Of a stretch of DNA of 39,479 bases, positions 27,227 to 35,778 are shown one piece after another; the first letter of the stretch is position 1; the number at the start of each line of letters is the position of its first letter. Below the pieces are notes generated by a model. The model had not been told where the DNA came from and searched no databases. It saw nothing but the letters and a program-made list of their open reading frames with translations. The DNA lies in contig JAUXED010000011.1 of NCBI GenBank assembly GCA_030618105.1, forward strand, positions 1-39,479, read 5' to 3'. The DNA is from Bacteroidota bacterium. GTDB taxonomy: Bacteria; Bacteroidota; Bacteroidia; Bacteroidales; VadinHA17. Position numbers and translations under genes: made by a program.

Positions 27227-28996
27227 ATGATTTTAGGATCAAGATATAAGAAAAAGCTTTTTTTATACTTCTTTTTTGTATTTATAGCCTTTACTGTAGT
27301 AATCATTATTTTCCAATATGATAGAGAAAAAAAATACCGTATTAATCAACTTGAAAATACGCTGGATAATTACACTGAATTAGTTAATAGCTTCGTCAGG
27401 CAAAGATCAATATTCAGGAATAAAAATTATCGTTTGGTTGACAGTATCATAAAATATATTCCCCGTTCTGATTTAAGAATTACAATGATAAGTCAGAACG
27501 GGACAGTATTATTTGATAGTTTTGTTGAGGATTTTTCTGCTATGGAAAATCATATAAACAGACCTGAGGTTCAAGAATCCATATATTCGGATTTTGGTGC
27601 AAGTGTAAGAAAATCGGAAACAACAGGTAAACAATATTATTATTATTCAAAATTTTATGAGGATTATTTTATCCGAACCGCTGTAATCTTTAATATTCAA
27701 ATTCAGAAATTCCTTAAAGCCGAAAGATTATTTCTCTATTTTATTATGATTCTGTTTTTTATTGTTTTAGTTTCATTAATATATGTATCTGATAAATTTG
27801 GAAAATCTATCTCAAAACTTAAAGATTTTGCTATAAATGCAGGAGAGAATAAGCCGGTTAATGTAGACATACAATTTCCTCAAAATGAATTGGGAGTGAT
27901 TGGCAGGCAAATAGTCCAAATATATACCAAACTGAAAACAACAAGTGATGAATTAAATCTGGAAAGAGAAAAACTTATTCATCATCTCCAACTATCTGCT
28001 GAAGGCATAGCAATATTCTCTCCTCAAAAAAAGAATATAATAGCGAATAGCCGTTTCATCCAATATTCAAATATTATTTCAGATAACCCATCAATTTCAC
28101 CCGATCAAATATTCGAAATCAAAGAATTTAAATCCCTGAATAATTTTATTGATAGTTATAAAAGCAGATCTGTTGATGAGAAACACCTGCCAGGGGAAAA
28201 ACATATTATTGAAAAAAGCAGGAAATATTTTGATATTCAATGTGTTATTTTTCAGGATAAAAGTTTTGAAGTATCAATAAACGATATTACAAAACCTGAA
28301 AAACAAAAGTTGCTGAAACATCAGATGACTACCAATATAGCCCACGAACTAAAAACACCTATTACATCGATAAAAGGGTACCTGGAAACTATATTAACTA
28401 ATGAGAATCTGGAAAACCAGAAACAAAAATATTTTGTCGAAAAGGCTTATAAACAAATAGACAGATTATCTGACTTGGTAAATGATATCTCAATTTTAAC
28501 AAAAATTGAAGAAGCACATAATCTATATAAAATAGAGGAGATGAAAATTCTTCCGTTAATAAATGATGTGCTGGAAAATTTAAAGACAAAATTAGATGAT
28601 AAGAATATTCGGGTTAATTTGGATGTAGATCAAAAAGTTAAAATTAAAGGCAACAAATCTCTTGTTTTTTCAATTTTTCAAAACCTTGTTGAAAATTCCG
28701 TCAATTATGCCGGCAACAATGTTGAAATATCTGTAAAAAAATACTTTGAAGACGATAATTTTTATTATTTTCTTTATTCTGATAATGGAGTAGGTATTAA
28801 GGAAGAACATTTACCGCGTATTTTCGAAAGATTTTATCGTATTGATAAAGGACGGTCACGTAAAGATGGTGGAACAGGCCTTGGCCTTTCCATTGTTAAA
28901 AATGCAATATTATTCCATAAAGGTGAGATATCTGTAAAAAACAGGGAAGAAGGAGGTGTTGAATTCCTTTTTTCAATAAGCCGTTATTTACCATAA
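27227..28996 (+). CDS. phoR: PhoR-like sensor histidine kinase
   Basis: 589 aa; two TMs, HAMP-like region, TTNIAHELKTPITSIKGYLET H-box, NLVENSVNYAG N-box, YSDNGVGIKEEHLPRIFERFYRIDKGRSRKDGGTGLGLSIVKNAI. Confidence 0.88.
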   Translation: MILGSRYKKKLFLYFFFVFIAFTVVIIIFQYDREKKYRINQLENTLDNYTELVNSFVRQRSIFRNKNYRLVDSIIKYIPRSDLRITMISQNGTVLFDSFVEDFSAMENHINRPEVQESIYSDFGASVRKSETTGKQYYYYSKFYEDYFIRTAVIFNIQIQKFLKAERLFLYFIMILFFIVLVSLIYVSDKFGKSISKLKDFAINAGENKPVNVDIQFPQNELGVIGRQIVQIYTKLKTTSDELNLEREKLIHHLQLSAEGIAIFSPQKKNIIANSRFIQYSNIISDNPSISPDQIFEIKEFKSLNNFIDSYKSRSVDEKHLPGEKHIIEKSRKYFDIQCVIFQDKSFEVSINDITKPEKQKLLKHQMTTNIAHELKTPITSIKGYLETILTNENLENQKQKYFVEKAYKQIDRLSDLVNDISILTKIEEAHNLYKIEEMKILPLINDVLENLKTKLDDKNIRVNLDVDQKVKIKGNKSLVFSIFQNLVENSVNYAGNNVEISVKKYFEDDNFYYFLYSDNGVGIKEEHLPRIFERFYRIDKGRSRKDGGTGLGLSIVKNAILFHKGEISVKNREEGGVEFLFSISRYLP

Positions 28997-29009
28997 AATT
29001 ATTACTGTT

Positions 29010-29546
29010 ATGTCAAATATAAAAGCTGTCATTTTCGATTGGGCAGGTACCATTATCGACTATGGATGTATGGCGCCTACCTTGGTTTTTATTGAGGTAT
29101 TTAAGAAGTATGATGTCAATATTTCGGTAAAAGAAGCGAGGGGCCCTATGGGCTTAGCCAAAAAGGAACACCTGAAAGTATTGTGCGAGATGCCGGGAAT
29201 AAGAAAAAAATGGGAAAATCAGTATGGAAAATTACCGGACAGGCAGGATGTTGAAGATATTTATCTTGAATTAGAATCAATGTTCGTCAAAATAGTTGTC
29301 GATTATTCTGACCCTATTCCCGGAGCTGTTAAATTACTTGAAAACTTAAAAAGGAAGGGAATTCGTTCAGGTTCTACAACCGGCTATGTACAATCAATTA
29401 TGGACTCAGTTGTCCCTGTTGCAGAAAGAAAAGGTCTTGTGCCGGAATCTATTGTGTGTTCTTCGGATGTTCCAGGGGGAAGGCCAAAACCATGGATGTG
29501 CTTTATGAACGCAATAAATCTAAATGTTTATCCCTATGAACTTTGA
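29010..29546 (+). pseudogene. phnX: Phosphonoacetaldehyde hydrolase, 3'-truncated
   Basis: 178 aa: IKAVIFDWAGTIIDYGCMAPTLVFIEVFKKYDV, ARGPMGLAKKEHLKVL, GSTTGYVQSIMDSVVPVAERKG, SSDVPGGRPKPWMCFMNAINLNVYPYEL*. Stops before the expected KVGDT motif and C-terminus of this HAD family. Confidence 0.85.
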
Positions 29547-29753
29547 AATCGAATATCCTACCAACTGTGCTGTAATAAGGAGGATTTTATAATCCACTGC
29601 AAAGAACGTTTGACCTTCAAATGTTGCGACCGCAAATGGTTTTCGAAAAGCATACATACAAGAATAAGTGGAAAAAGCAACCACTATGGCGTATACTGAA
29701 AACATGAATCCATTTGTATTGCCAATCCATCTTCTCAATAGAAAGTACTTCAT
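29520..29753 (-). pseudogene. N-terminal fragment of an MFS transporter (DUF5690-like)
   Basis: 77 aa: MKYFLLRRWIGNTNGFMFSVYAIVVAFSTYSCMYAFRKPFAVATFEGQTFFAVDYKILLITAQLVGYSISKFIGINI*; first two TMs of an MFS protein, then stop; overlaps the phnX 3' end head-on. Confidence 0.7.
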
Positions 29754-30042
29754 GCTTATTCTTTATTGTTGAGAAACCGTAATGAAAAAACTTCGTGTTT
29801 CATAATAACTGAGACTTGTAAAAAACCATGTACAACTCAGGTAAATGTAAAAACTAAAATTCTGGTTTTATTATATGGATACACAAAACACCTTCTTTTA
29901 ACCAAATTTTAATATTTATGAAATGATTATGAAACAACTTTATTTTATTCTTGCTTTTAAGAAATGAACAGCTTGATAAAACTCTGCAGGAATCAGATTA
30001 GATAATAAAAGATTAGTCTTTCAAAGATTATTAACAATAGTT

Positions 30043-30072
30043 ACTGAAAAATACAACCTATTAATTTAAAAC
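30043..30072 (+). promoter_or_regulatory. Leader motif shared with 35072-35101
   Basis: ACTGAAAAATACAACCTATTAATTTAAAA, 41 nt before the SusC start; near-identical to ACTGAAAAATATAACCATAATAATTCAAAA, 40 nt before the 35112 start. Confidence 0.5.
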
Positions 30073-30083
30073 CAAATTGAACT

Positions 30084-33000
30084 ATGAGAACAAAAATCTC
30101 CTTTTTTATTATATTGCTGTGCTGGAGCACATTGTGGACAGCCCTCGCACAACAACAAACTTTACAGGGTACTGTAATTGACACTGACGGCAGACCGTTG
30201 CCTGGAGTAAATATCACTCTGAAGGGAACATTTATAGGAAGTGTTACAGATATGGATGGAAAATATTCCATTGAAATCGATAGTCCATCTGACACCCTCG
30301 TCTTTTCTTTTATCGGACATTTTACAAAAGAATTTATTGCAGGGCTCTATGAAACGCTGGATGTCCAGATGGAAATAGAATCTGCTGAAATGAAAGAGGT
30401 AGTAATAACTGCACTTGGGATTAAAAGAGATGAAAAAACGCTGGGTTATTCAGTAACCGAAATTAGTGGAGATGATATTACCCAGGCTCAAGACCCTAAT
30501 TTTCTGAACAACCTCTCGGGAAAAGTGGCAGGGGTTCAAATAACCAGTGGAGGTTCAGGAGTGGGTAGCTCATCCAGGATAATAATACGTGGTGAATCAT
30601 CTCTAATGGGCAATAACCAACCGCTTTTTGTGGTTGATGGTATTCCAATTAATAATGAGACTTACAGTGTTAGGAGTGAAAATAACCTGGAGACTGATTA
30701 TGGAAACGGAGCTTCTGAGTTGAATCCTGATGACATTGAATCAATTAGTATTCTGAAAGGGGCAAATTCTACAGTTTTATATGGTTCACGAGCAGCCAAT
30801 GGTGTAGTTCTGATAACTACAAAATCCGGAAAAGGTAAAAAAGGAATAGGAGTTTCGGTAAATACAGGGGTAACCTTTGAAACCCCTCTCCGAATTCCAA
30901 AATACCAGAACCTGTATGGTCAGGGAAGTACTGATTCCAACGGGAATCCGGTTTTTGAATTTGAAGATGGTTCAAACGGTGGTACTTTTGATGGAATTGA
31001 TGAAAGCTGGGGACCAAGACTTGATGAAGGCTTGATTACAAAACAGCATGATTCACCAACCACTAACGGATTTCGCGGAGGAGATACACGGGTTGGCAAC
31101 AGGGGAGAAATTCAACCTACTCCATGGATATCTCACTCTGATAATGTCAGAAACTTCTTTGAAACAGGCGTTACTTCAAGGATTAATGTTGCCGTACAAG
31201 GAGGTTATGAAAAAGGCGATTTTCGCCTGTCATATTCAAATCTTGATTCAAAGGGAATTCTTCCGAACACCGATTTGAAACGAAATAGCGTAAATCTGAG
31301 TACCTCCTGGAACCTGACAGAAAAGCTAAAGATTGATGCAAAAGCAAACTATATTAAAAGCGGAAGTGATAACCACCCCAATAACAGTTACGGGACAGAG
31401 AACATTATGTATTTATGGGTTTGGTTCGGTCGCCAGATTGCTATGCCTGGTCTTCAAGATTATTGGCAACCCGGGTTTGAAGATGTTCAGCAATTCAACT
31501 ATAATTATAACTGGCATGATAATCCATACTTCACTATGTATGAAAACACCAATGCTTTAAATAAAAACCGGGTGATAGGCCATGTTTCAGCTACTTATGA
31601 ATTCACAAACTGGTTGAAATTAATGGTCAGATCAGGTACCGATGTTTTCAATGATCTTCATATCAGCAAACGTGCATTCAGCACACAGCGATTTCCCTAC
31701 GGACAGTATCGTGAAGACAAGATATATTTTGAAGAGAGAAATTCAGACTTTTTGCTGTCCTTTAACCGCCCGCTTTCCACAAAGTTAACTCTTTCAGCCT
31801 CATTTGGCGGAAACAACATGAGGCAAACGAATAATTATCTGCGTGTAAGTGCAAATCAATTATCTGTACCCGGAATCTACAACTTTGCAAACACGAGAGT
31901 TCCTCTAACAAACAATCAGTATAATCAGGGAAAAATCATTAACAGTTTGTATGGTTCTGCCCAGTTTGGATTCAATGAATTTTTGTTTCTTGATGTTGCC
32001 GGCAGAAATGACTGGTCAAGTACCCTTCCACCCGAACATAACTCGTATTTTTATCCATCAGTATCACTCAGTGCAGTCATAAACGATATGATCAATCTTC
32101 CCGATGTGGTTAGCTATGCAAAAGTAAGGACCGGTTGGGCACAGGTAGGAAATGATACCGATCCGTTCAATTTGAGAAATGTTTTTTTGAACGGTACAAA
32201 CTTATGGGATGGTAATCCAATATTATATGGTGAATCAGATTTAAAAAATTCCAATCTGAAACCTGAAACATCTTCATCTTTTGAAATAGGATTTGATATC
32301 AGGCTATTTAATAATCGATTCGATTTAGACTTTTCATACTACAATACCGATAGCCGGAACCAGATACTTAACGTCCCGGTGGTATTATCGTCAGGTTACA
32401 GTAGCTTTTGGTATAATGCCGGGTTGATAAATAGCAAGGGTGTTGAATTTATGCTTAACGCCATTCCAATCCAGTCGACAAATAATGGTTTCAAGTGGGA
32501 CATCGGCCTTTCATGGTCAAGAGACAGAAGCACTGTTGTAGAGCTGGCACCTGAATTTGAAATTAATGAATACCAGATTTCCTCCAACTATTTGATCGTA
32601 AAAGCTGTTGAAGGGGGAAGAATGGGTGATGTTTACGGCACGGGATTTACTGAGATTGATGGAAAAACTCTTTATCAAAACGGTTACCATGTCCGCGACA
32701 ACAACCTTAAAAAGTTAGGCAATTACAACCCTGACTGGCTATTAGGCATCAATAATGGATTTACATTTAAAAGGTTCAGGTTCGATGCTCTTTTTGATAT
32801 GAGGAAAGGAGGAGTGGTAATGTCCAGAACATTATTGATCGGGGGAACATCCGGAATGATGGAAGAGACAATACCCGGTCGTGATGAGTCTACAGGGGGA
32901 ATACCTTACTATTATGATTCCGGACTCGGAAGGAATGTAACTTTGCCCAGCCATTCTTCATCCAGTCCAAACGGTGAAACCGTTTTTCATGATGGCATAA

Positions 33001-33365
33001 TCGGTGAAGGAGTCATGAAAGATGGTGATTCTTATACTACCAATGATGTTCCCATACCTGCCCGTTCCTTTTACTGGTCTTATTATAACAGGAGCAATGA
33101 AGAGAGTGGAATCTATGATGCAACTTACATCAAGCTCCGGGAGATGAGATTAAGTTATACTCTTCCTCAATCACTTATCGCGAAAGCCGGGTTACAGGAT
33201 ATTACCATTTCTCTTATCGGGAGAAACCTTTTTTTATGGACTGACAATCCGCACTTCGATCCTGATGTACTCTCGTTTAATTCAGCAACCATGGTCCCCG
33301 GCGTTGAGGATATGGCAACACCATCATCTCGTAGCTATGGGGTCAACCTCAGTTTTAAATTCTAA
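30084..33365 (+). CDS. SusC/RagA-family TonB-linked outer membrane protein
   Basis: 1093 aa; LQGTVIDTDGRPLPGVNITLKGTFIGSVTDMDGKYSIEI, ALGIKRDEKTLGYSVTEISGDDI, LSGKVAGVQITSGGSGVGSSSRIIIRGESSLMGNNQPLFVVDGIPINNE, SISILKGANSTVLYGSRAANGVVLITTKSGK. Confidence 0.96.
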   Translation: MRTKISFFIILLCWSTLWTALAQQQTLQGTVIDTDGRPLPGVNITLKGTFIGSVTDMDGKYSIEIDSPSDTLVFSFIGHFTKEFIAGLYETLDVQMEIESAEMKEVVITALGIKRDEKTLGYSVTEISGDDITQAQDPNFLNNLSGKVAGVQITSGGSGVGSSSRIIIRGESSLMGNNQPLFVVDGIPINNETYSVRSENNLETDYGNGASELNPDDIESISILKGANSTVLYGSRAANGVVLITTKSGKGKKGIGVSVNTGVTFETPLRIPKYQNLYGQGSTDSNGNPVFEFEDGSNGGTFDGIDESWGPRLDEGLITKQHDSPTTNGFRGGDTRVGNRGEIQPTPWISHSDNVRNFFETGVTSRINVAVQGGYEKGDFRLSYSNLDSKGILPNTDLKRNSVNLSTSWNLTEKLKIDAKANYIKSGSDNHPNNSYGTENIMYLWVWFGRQIAMPGLQDYWQPGFEDVQQFNYNYNWHDNPYFTMYENTNALNKNRVIGHVSATYEFTNWLKLMVRSGTDVFNDLHISKRAFSTQRFPYGQYREDKIYFEERNSDFLLSFNRPLSTKLTLSASFGGNNMRQTNNYLRVSANQLSVPGIYNFANTRVPLTNNQYNQGKIINSLYGSAQFGFNEFLFLDVAGRNDWSSTLPPEHNSYFYPSVSLSAVINDMINLPDVVSYAKVRTGWAQVGNDTDPFNLRNVFLNGTNLWDGNPILYGESDLKNSNLKPETSSSFEIGFDIRLFNNRFDLDFSYYNTDSRNQILNVPVVLSSGYSSFWYNAGLINSKGVEFMLNAIPIQSTNNGFKWDIGLSWSRDRSTVVELAPEFEINEYQISSNYLIVKAVEGGRMGDVYGTGFTEIDGKTLYQNGYHVRDNNLKKLGNYNPDWLLGINNGFTFKRFRFDALFDMRKGGVVMSRTLLIGGTSGMMEETIPGRDESTGGIPYYYDSGLGRNVTLPSHSSSSPNGETVFHDGIIGEGVMKDGDSYTTNDVPIPARSFYWSYYNRSNEESGIYDATYIKLREMRLSYTLPQSLIAKAGLQDITISLIGRNLFLWTDNPHFDPDVLSFNSATMVPGVEDMATPSSRSYGVNLSFKF

Positions 33366-33383
33366 TCTTGTAATACTTAAATC

Positions 33384-34856
33384 ATGAAAACAATAACTAA
33401 AACACTGGCATGTATACTTGCAATCAATTTACTTTTGGTGTCGTGCACCAAGACCTTTGATGAGATCAATACAAACCCCAATTCCCCTGAAGAAGCGTTT
33501 CCTAATTTGCTCTTAACCGGAATTCTGGAAAGCACTTTAAACGAGACAGCCCTTAGAGCTTTTGAGCAAGGGAATGTAATTACTCAGCTAACTGCCAAAT
33601 TTATTTTCACGGACTTTGACAGGTACGACTGGAACGCCGGTCAAACAGCCGGTTTATGGAATGTTATGTACAAGAATCTCAGGGATAACAATACAATGAA
33701 ACAATTAGCAAAGAATTTGAATAATGAAAGCTACGAGGGGGTATCCCTGATCCTCCGGACATGGATGTTTACTAATCTTACTGACAACTGGGGAGCTATT
33801 CCGTATAGTGAAGCCCTGAATGGCTTAAGCTTCGGGAAATTCAAACCTGTATATGACAGCCAGCAAGAAGTTTATGCAGGATTACTTGCCACACTTGATT
33901 CAGCCAATACAATTTTATCCACGGCAAAATCAACAATTGATGGAGATATATTGTATAATGGTTCAGTTGAAAAATGGCAAAAACTCGCCAACTCGCTTAA
34001 GTTAAGATTGTTAATGCGTATGTCCGAAGTTGATCCAAATCAGGCAGAACAAGGCATTAATGAGATCATAAGCAATCCTAATACTTATCCCATTTTTAAC
34101 AGCAACGAGGATAACGCGGTAATGGAATACCTGGCAAGACCGAACAATTGGCCTTTCAGCGACTACCGTGTAGGCTCTTTCAATGAATGGAGATTGAGCT
34201 TAAACATGGAAAACATCCTGAAAGGGAATGATGATCCGCGGTTGTATACCTGGTTCAGGCCCATTGACAATGTTGATAGCACCGATATTTATCTTGGTGT
34301 GCCAAATGGGCTTAGTGATGGTAGCGCTGAAACTTATAACGGGGGCCGTTCAAACTTATCACGTTTATCCACCCTGTTTTATGAGCAGGAAGATGCTATT
34401 GATGCCATTCTGATGACTTATTCCGAGATACAGTTCATTTTGGCTGAAGCTGCTCATAGAGGTTGGATCGGCGGTTCAGTTGATGATTATTATAATGAAG
34501 GAATGCGTGCAACTTTTAATTATTGGAATGTTGATTGGGGAACTGTAAGTTGGGCTAACGAAAATGAGTATATGGCACAGGCTAATGTTGCTCTCGTACA
34601 TGATAATACCGATCTGGAGAAGATTATTAAACAAAAGTGGCTGTCCCTTTTCTTCACGGGGTATGAAGCATGGAATGATTACAGAAGGACCGGTTTTCCG
34701 TCTTTTATTGTTCCTGGCCCTGAGAACCTGAATAATAACATGGTTCCTGTTAAATTCTTGTATCCTGATTCTGAACAATCACTTAATAACGATAACTGGA
34801 ACAATGCAACCGGTGGAACAGATAATATTAATAAAAAAGTATGGTGGGCTAAATAA
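33384..34856 (+). CDS. SusD/RagB-family nutrient-binding lipoprotein
   Basis: 490 aa; lipobox NLLLVSCTKTFDEINTNPNSPEEA; MTYSEIQFILAEAAHRGW; directly downstream of SusC. Confidence 0.93.
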   Translation: MKTITKTLACILAINLLLVSCTKTFDEINTNPNSPEEAFPNLLLTGILESTLNETALRAFEQGNVITQLTAKFIFTDFDRYDWNAGQTAGLWNVMYKNLRDNNTMKQLAKNLNNESYEGVSLILRTWMFTNLTDNWGAIPYSEALNGLSFGKFKPVYDSQQEVYAGLLATLDSANTILSTAKSTIDGDILYNGSVEKWQKLANSLKLRLLMRMSEVDPNQAEQGINEIISNPNTYPIFNSNEDNAVMEYLARPNNWPFSDYRVGSFNEWRLSLNMENILKGNDDPRLYTWFRPIDNVDSTDIYLGVPNGLSDGSAETYNGGRSNLSRLSTLFYEQEDAIDAILMTYSEIQFILAEAAHRGWIGGSVDDYYNEGMRATFNYWNVDWGTVSWANENEYMAQANVALVHDNTDLEKIIKQKWLSLFFTGYEAWNDYRRTGFPSFIVPGPENLNNNMVPVKFLYPDSEQSLNNDNWNNATGGTDNINKKVWWAK

Positions 34857-34973
34857 AATAATACGTATACAATGGTTAAAAGAAAAAAAATCACAACAGA
34901 AGCATTACAAAATTTGTAACAATAATCTCTATTTTGGCGTTTTTCTCATAGTTTAAGTTTTAGGTTAGTACTT

Positions 34974-35010
34974 AGCAAGGGGATAATCAAAGTTTGAGAT
35001 TCCCCTTGCT
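34974..35010 (+). other. Stable intergenic hairpin
   Basis: AGCAAGGGG (34974-34982) pairs with CCCCTTGCT (35002-35010), with ATC/GAT pairing further inside; no T tract follows. Confidence 0.6.
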
Positions 35011-35071
35011 TTGAGTAACTGATAAACAATTATACTTATAATAAAGGAACCAAATTATTAAGTAATTATTG

Positions 35072-35101
35072 ACTGAAAAATATAACCATAATAATTCAAA
35101 A
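35072..35101 (+). promoter_or_regulatory. Leader motif shared with 30043-30072
   Basis: ACTGAAAAATATAACCATAATAATTCAAAA; see the SusC leader. Confidence 0.5.
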
Positions 35102-35111
35102 AAAAATTACC

Positions 35112-35747
35112 ATGAAAAAATATATAATACCAATTATAGGTTTAAGCTTTGTACTGATATCATTTTCAGGGGAAAAGCTGGCAGAAGAAAAGAACTCACC
35201 AGGTAAAGACAGGAAACGTGTTCTGATCATAGGGTTTCAACAGGATAAAATGACATCAAATTTCTATCTAAAGGATGATATTGCAAGTAAAACAAAGGTC
35301 AGTCCTGATAGTTTAGAGTCTCTTTACAGCCAGGCTATTATTGATGGCTTTACAAATATTGTATCAAAAGAGCTTGAATTTATACCCTGTTATGATAATA
35401 GGATAGTTCTGGAAATTCATAAGCATGTAAGGTATGATCTTGAAAAAGATATTATTCTTACAGATCTAACCATGCTGGATATGAACACTTATAAAGACTT
35501 TTTAAACCGGTACAACGCCGATTACCTTTTATTTATTAATCAGTATAAACTTAGTCGGATGGGAAATCCTTTCAATGTTGTTTTTCATATTATTAATTAC
35601 AATTTATTCAACGATTCCCACAATCGGCTATATGCAGGTCAAACATCTTTTAATATGGAAAAATTAATACCTTTAGCTGAATTGGATGTAAAATATAAAA
35701 AACAAGCGAAAAAAATTATTGTTCAGTGCGAAAAGGCTATTTTGTAG
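35112..35747 (+). CDS. Secreted hypothetical protein
   Basis: 211 aa with signal peptide; no family recognised; lies between SusCD and the phosphoesterase. Confidence 0.7.
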   Translation: MKKYIIPIIGLSFVLISFSGEKLAEEKNSPGKDRKRVLIIGFQQDKMTSNFYLKDDIASKTKVSPDSLESLYSQAIIDGFTNIVSKELEFIPCYDNRIVLEIHKHVRYDLEKDIILTDLTMLDMNTYKDFLNRYNADYLLFINQYKLSRMGNPFNVVFHIINYNLFNDSHNRLYAGQTSFNMEKLIPLAELDVKYKKQAKKIIVQCEKAIL

Positions 35748-35778
35748 TTAAGTATAAATATTAAGAATCTATAATACC

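Noticed and set aside
29754-30083. PHO-box repeats upstream of SusC
   Set aside because: TGTA at 29817, 29829 and 29846 is spaced 12 and 17 nt, not phased at 11, and no clear TAnnTTTG follows; too weak compared with the phoB site.
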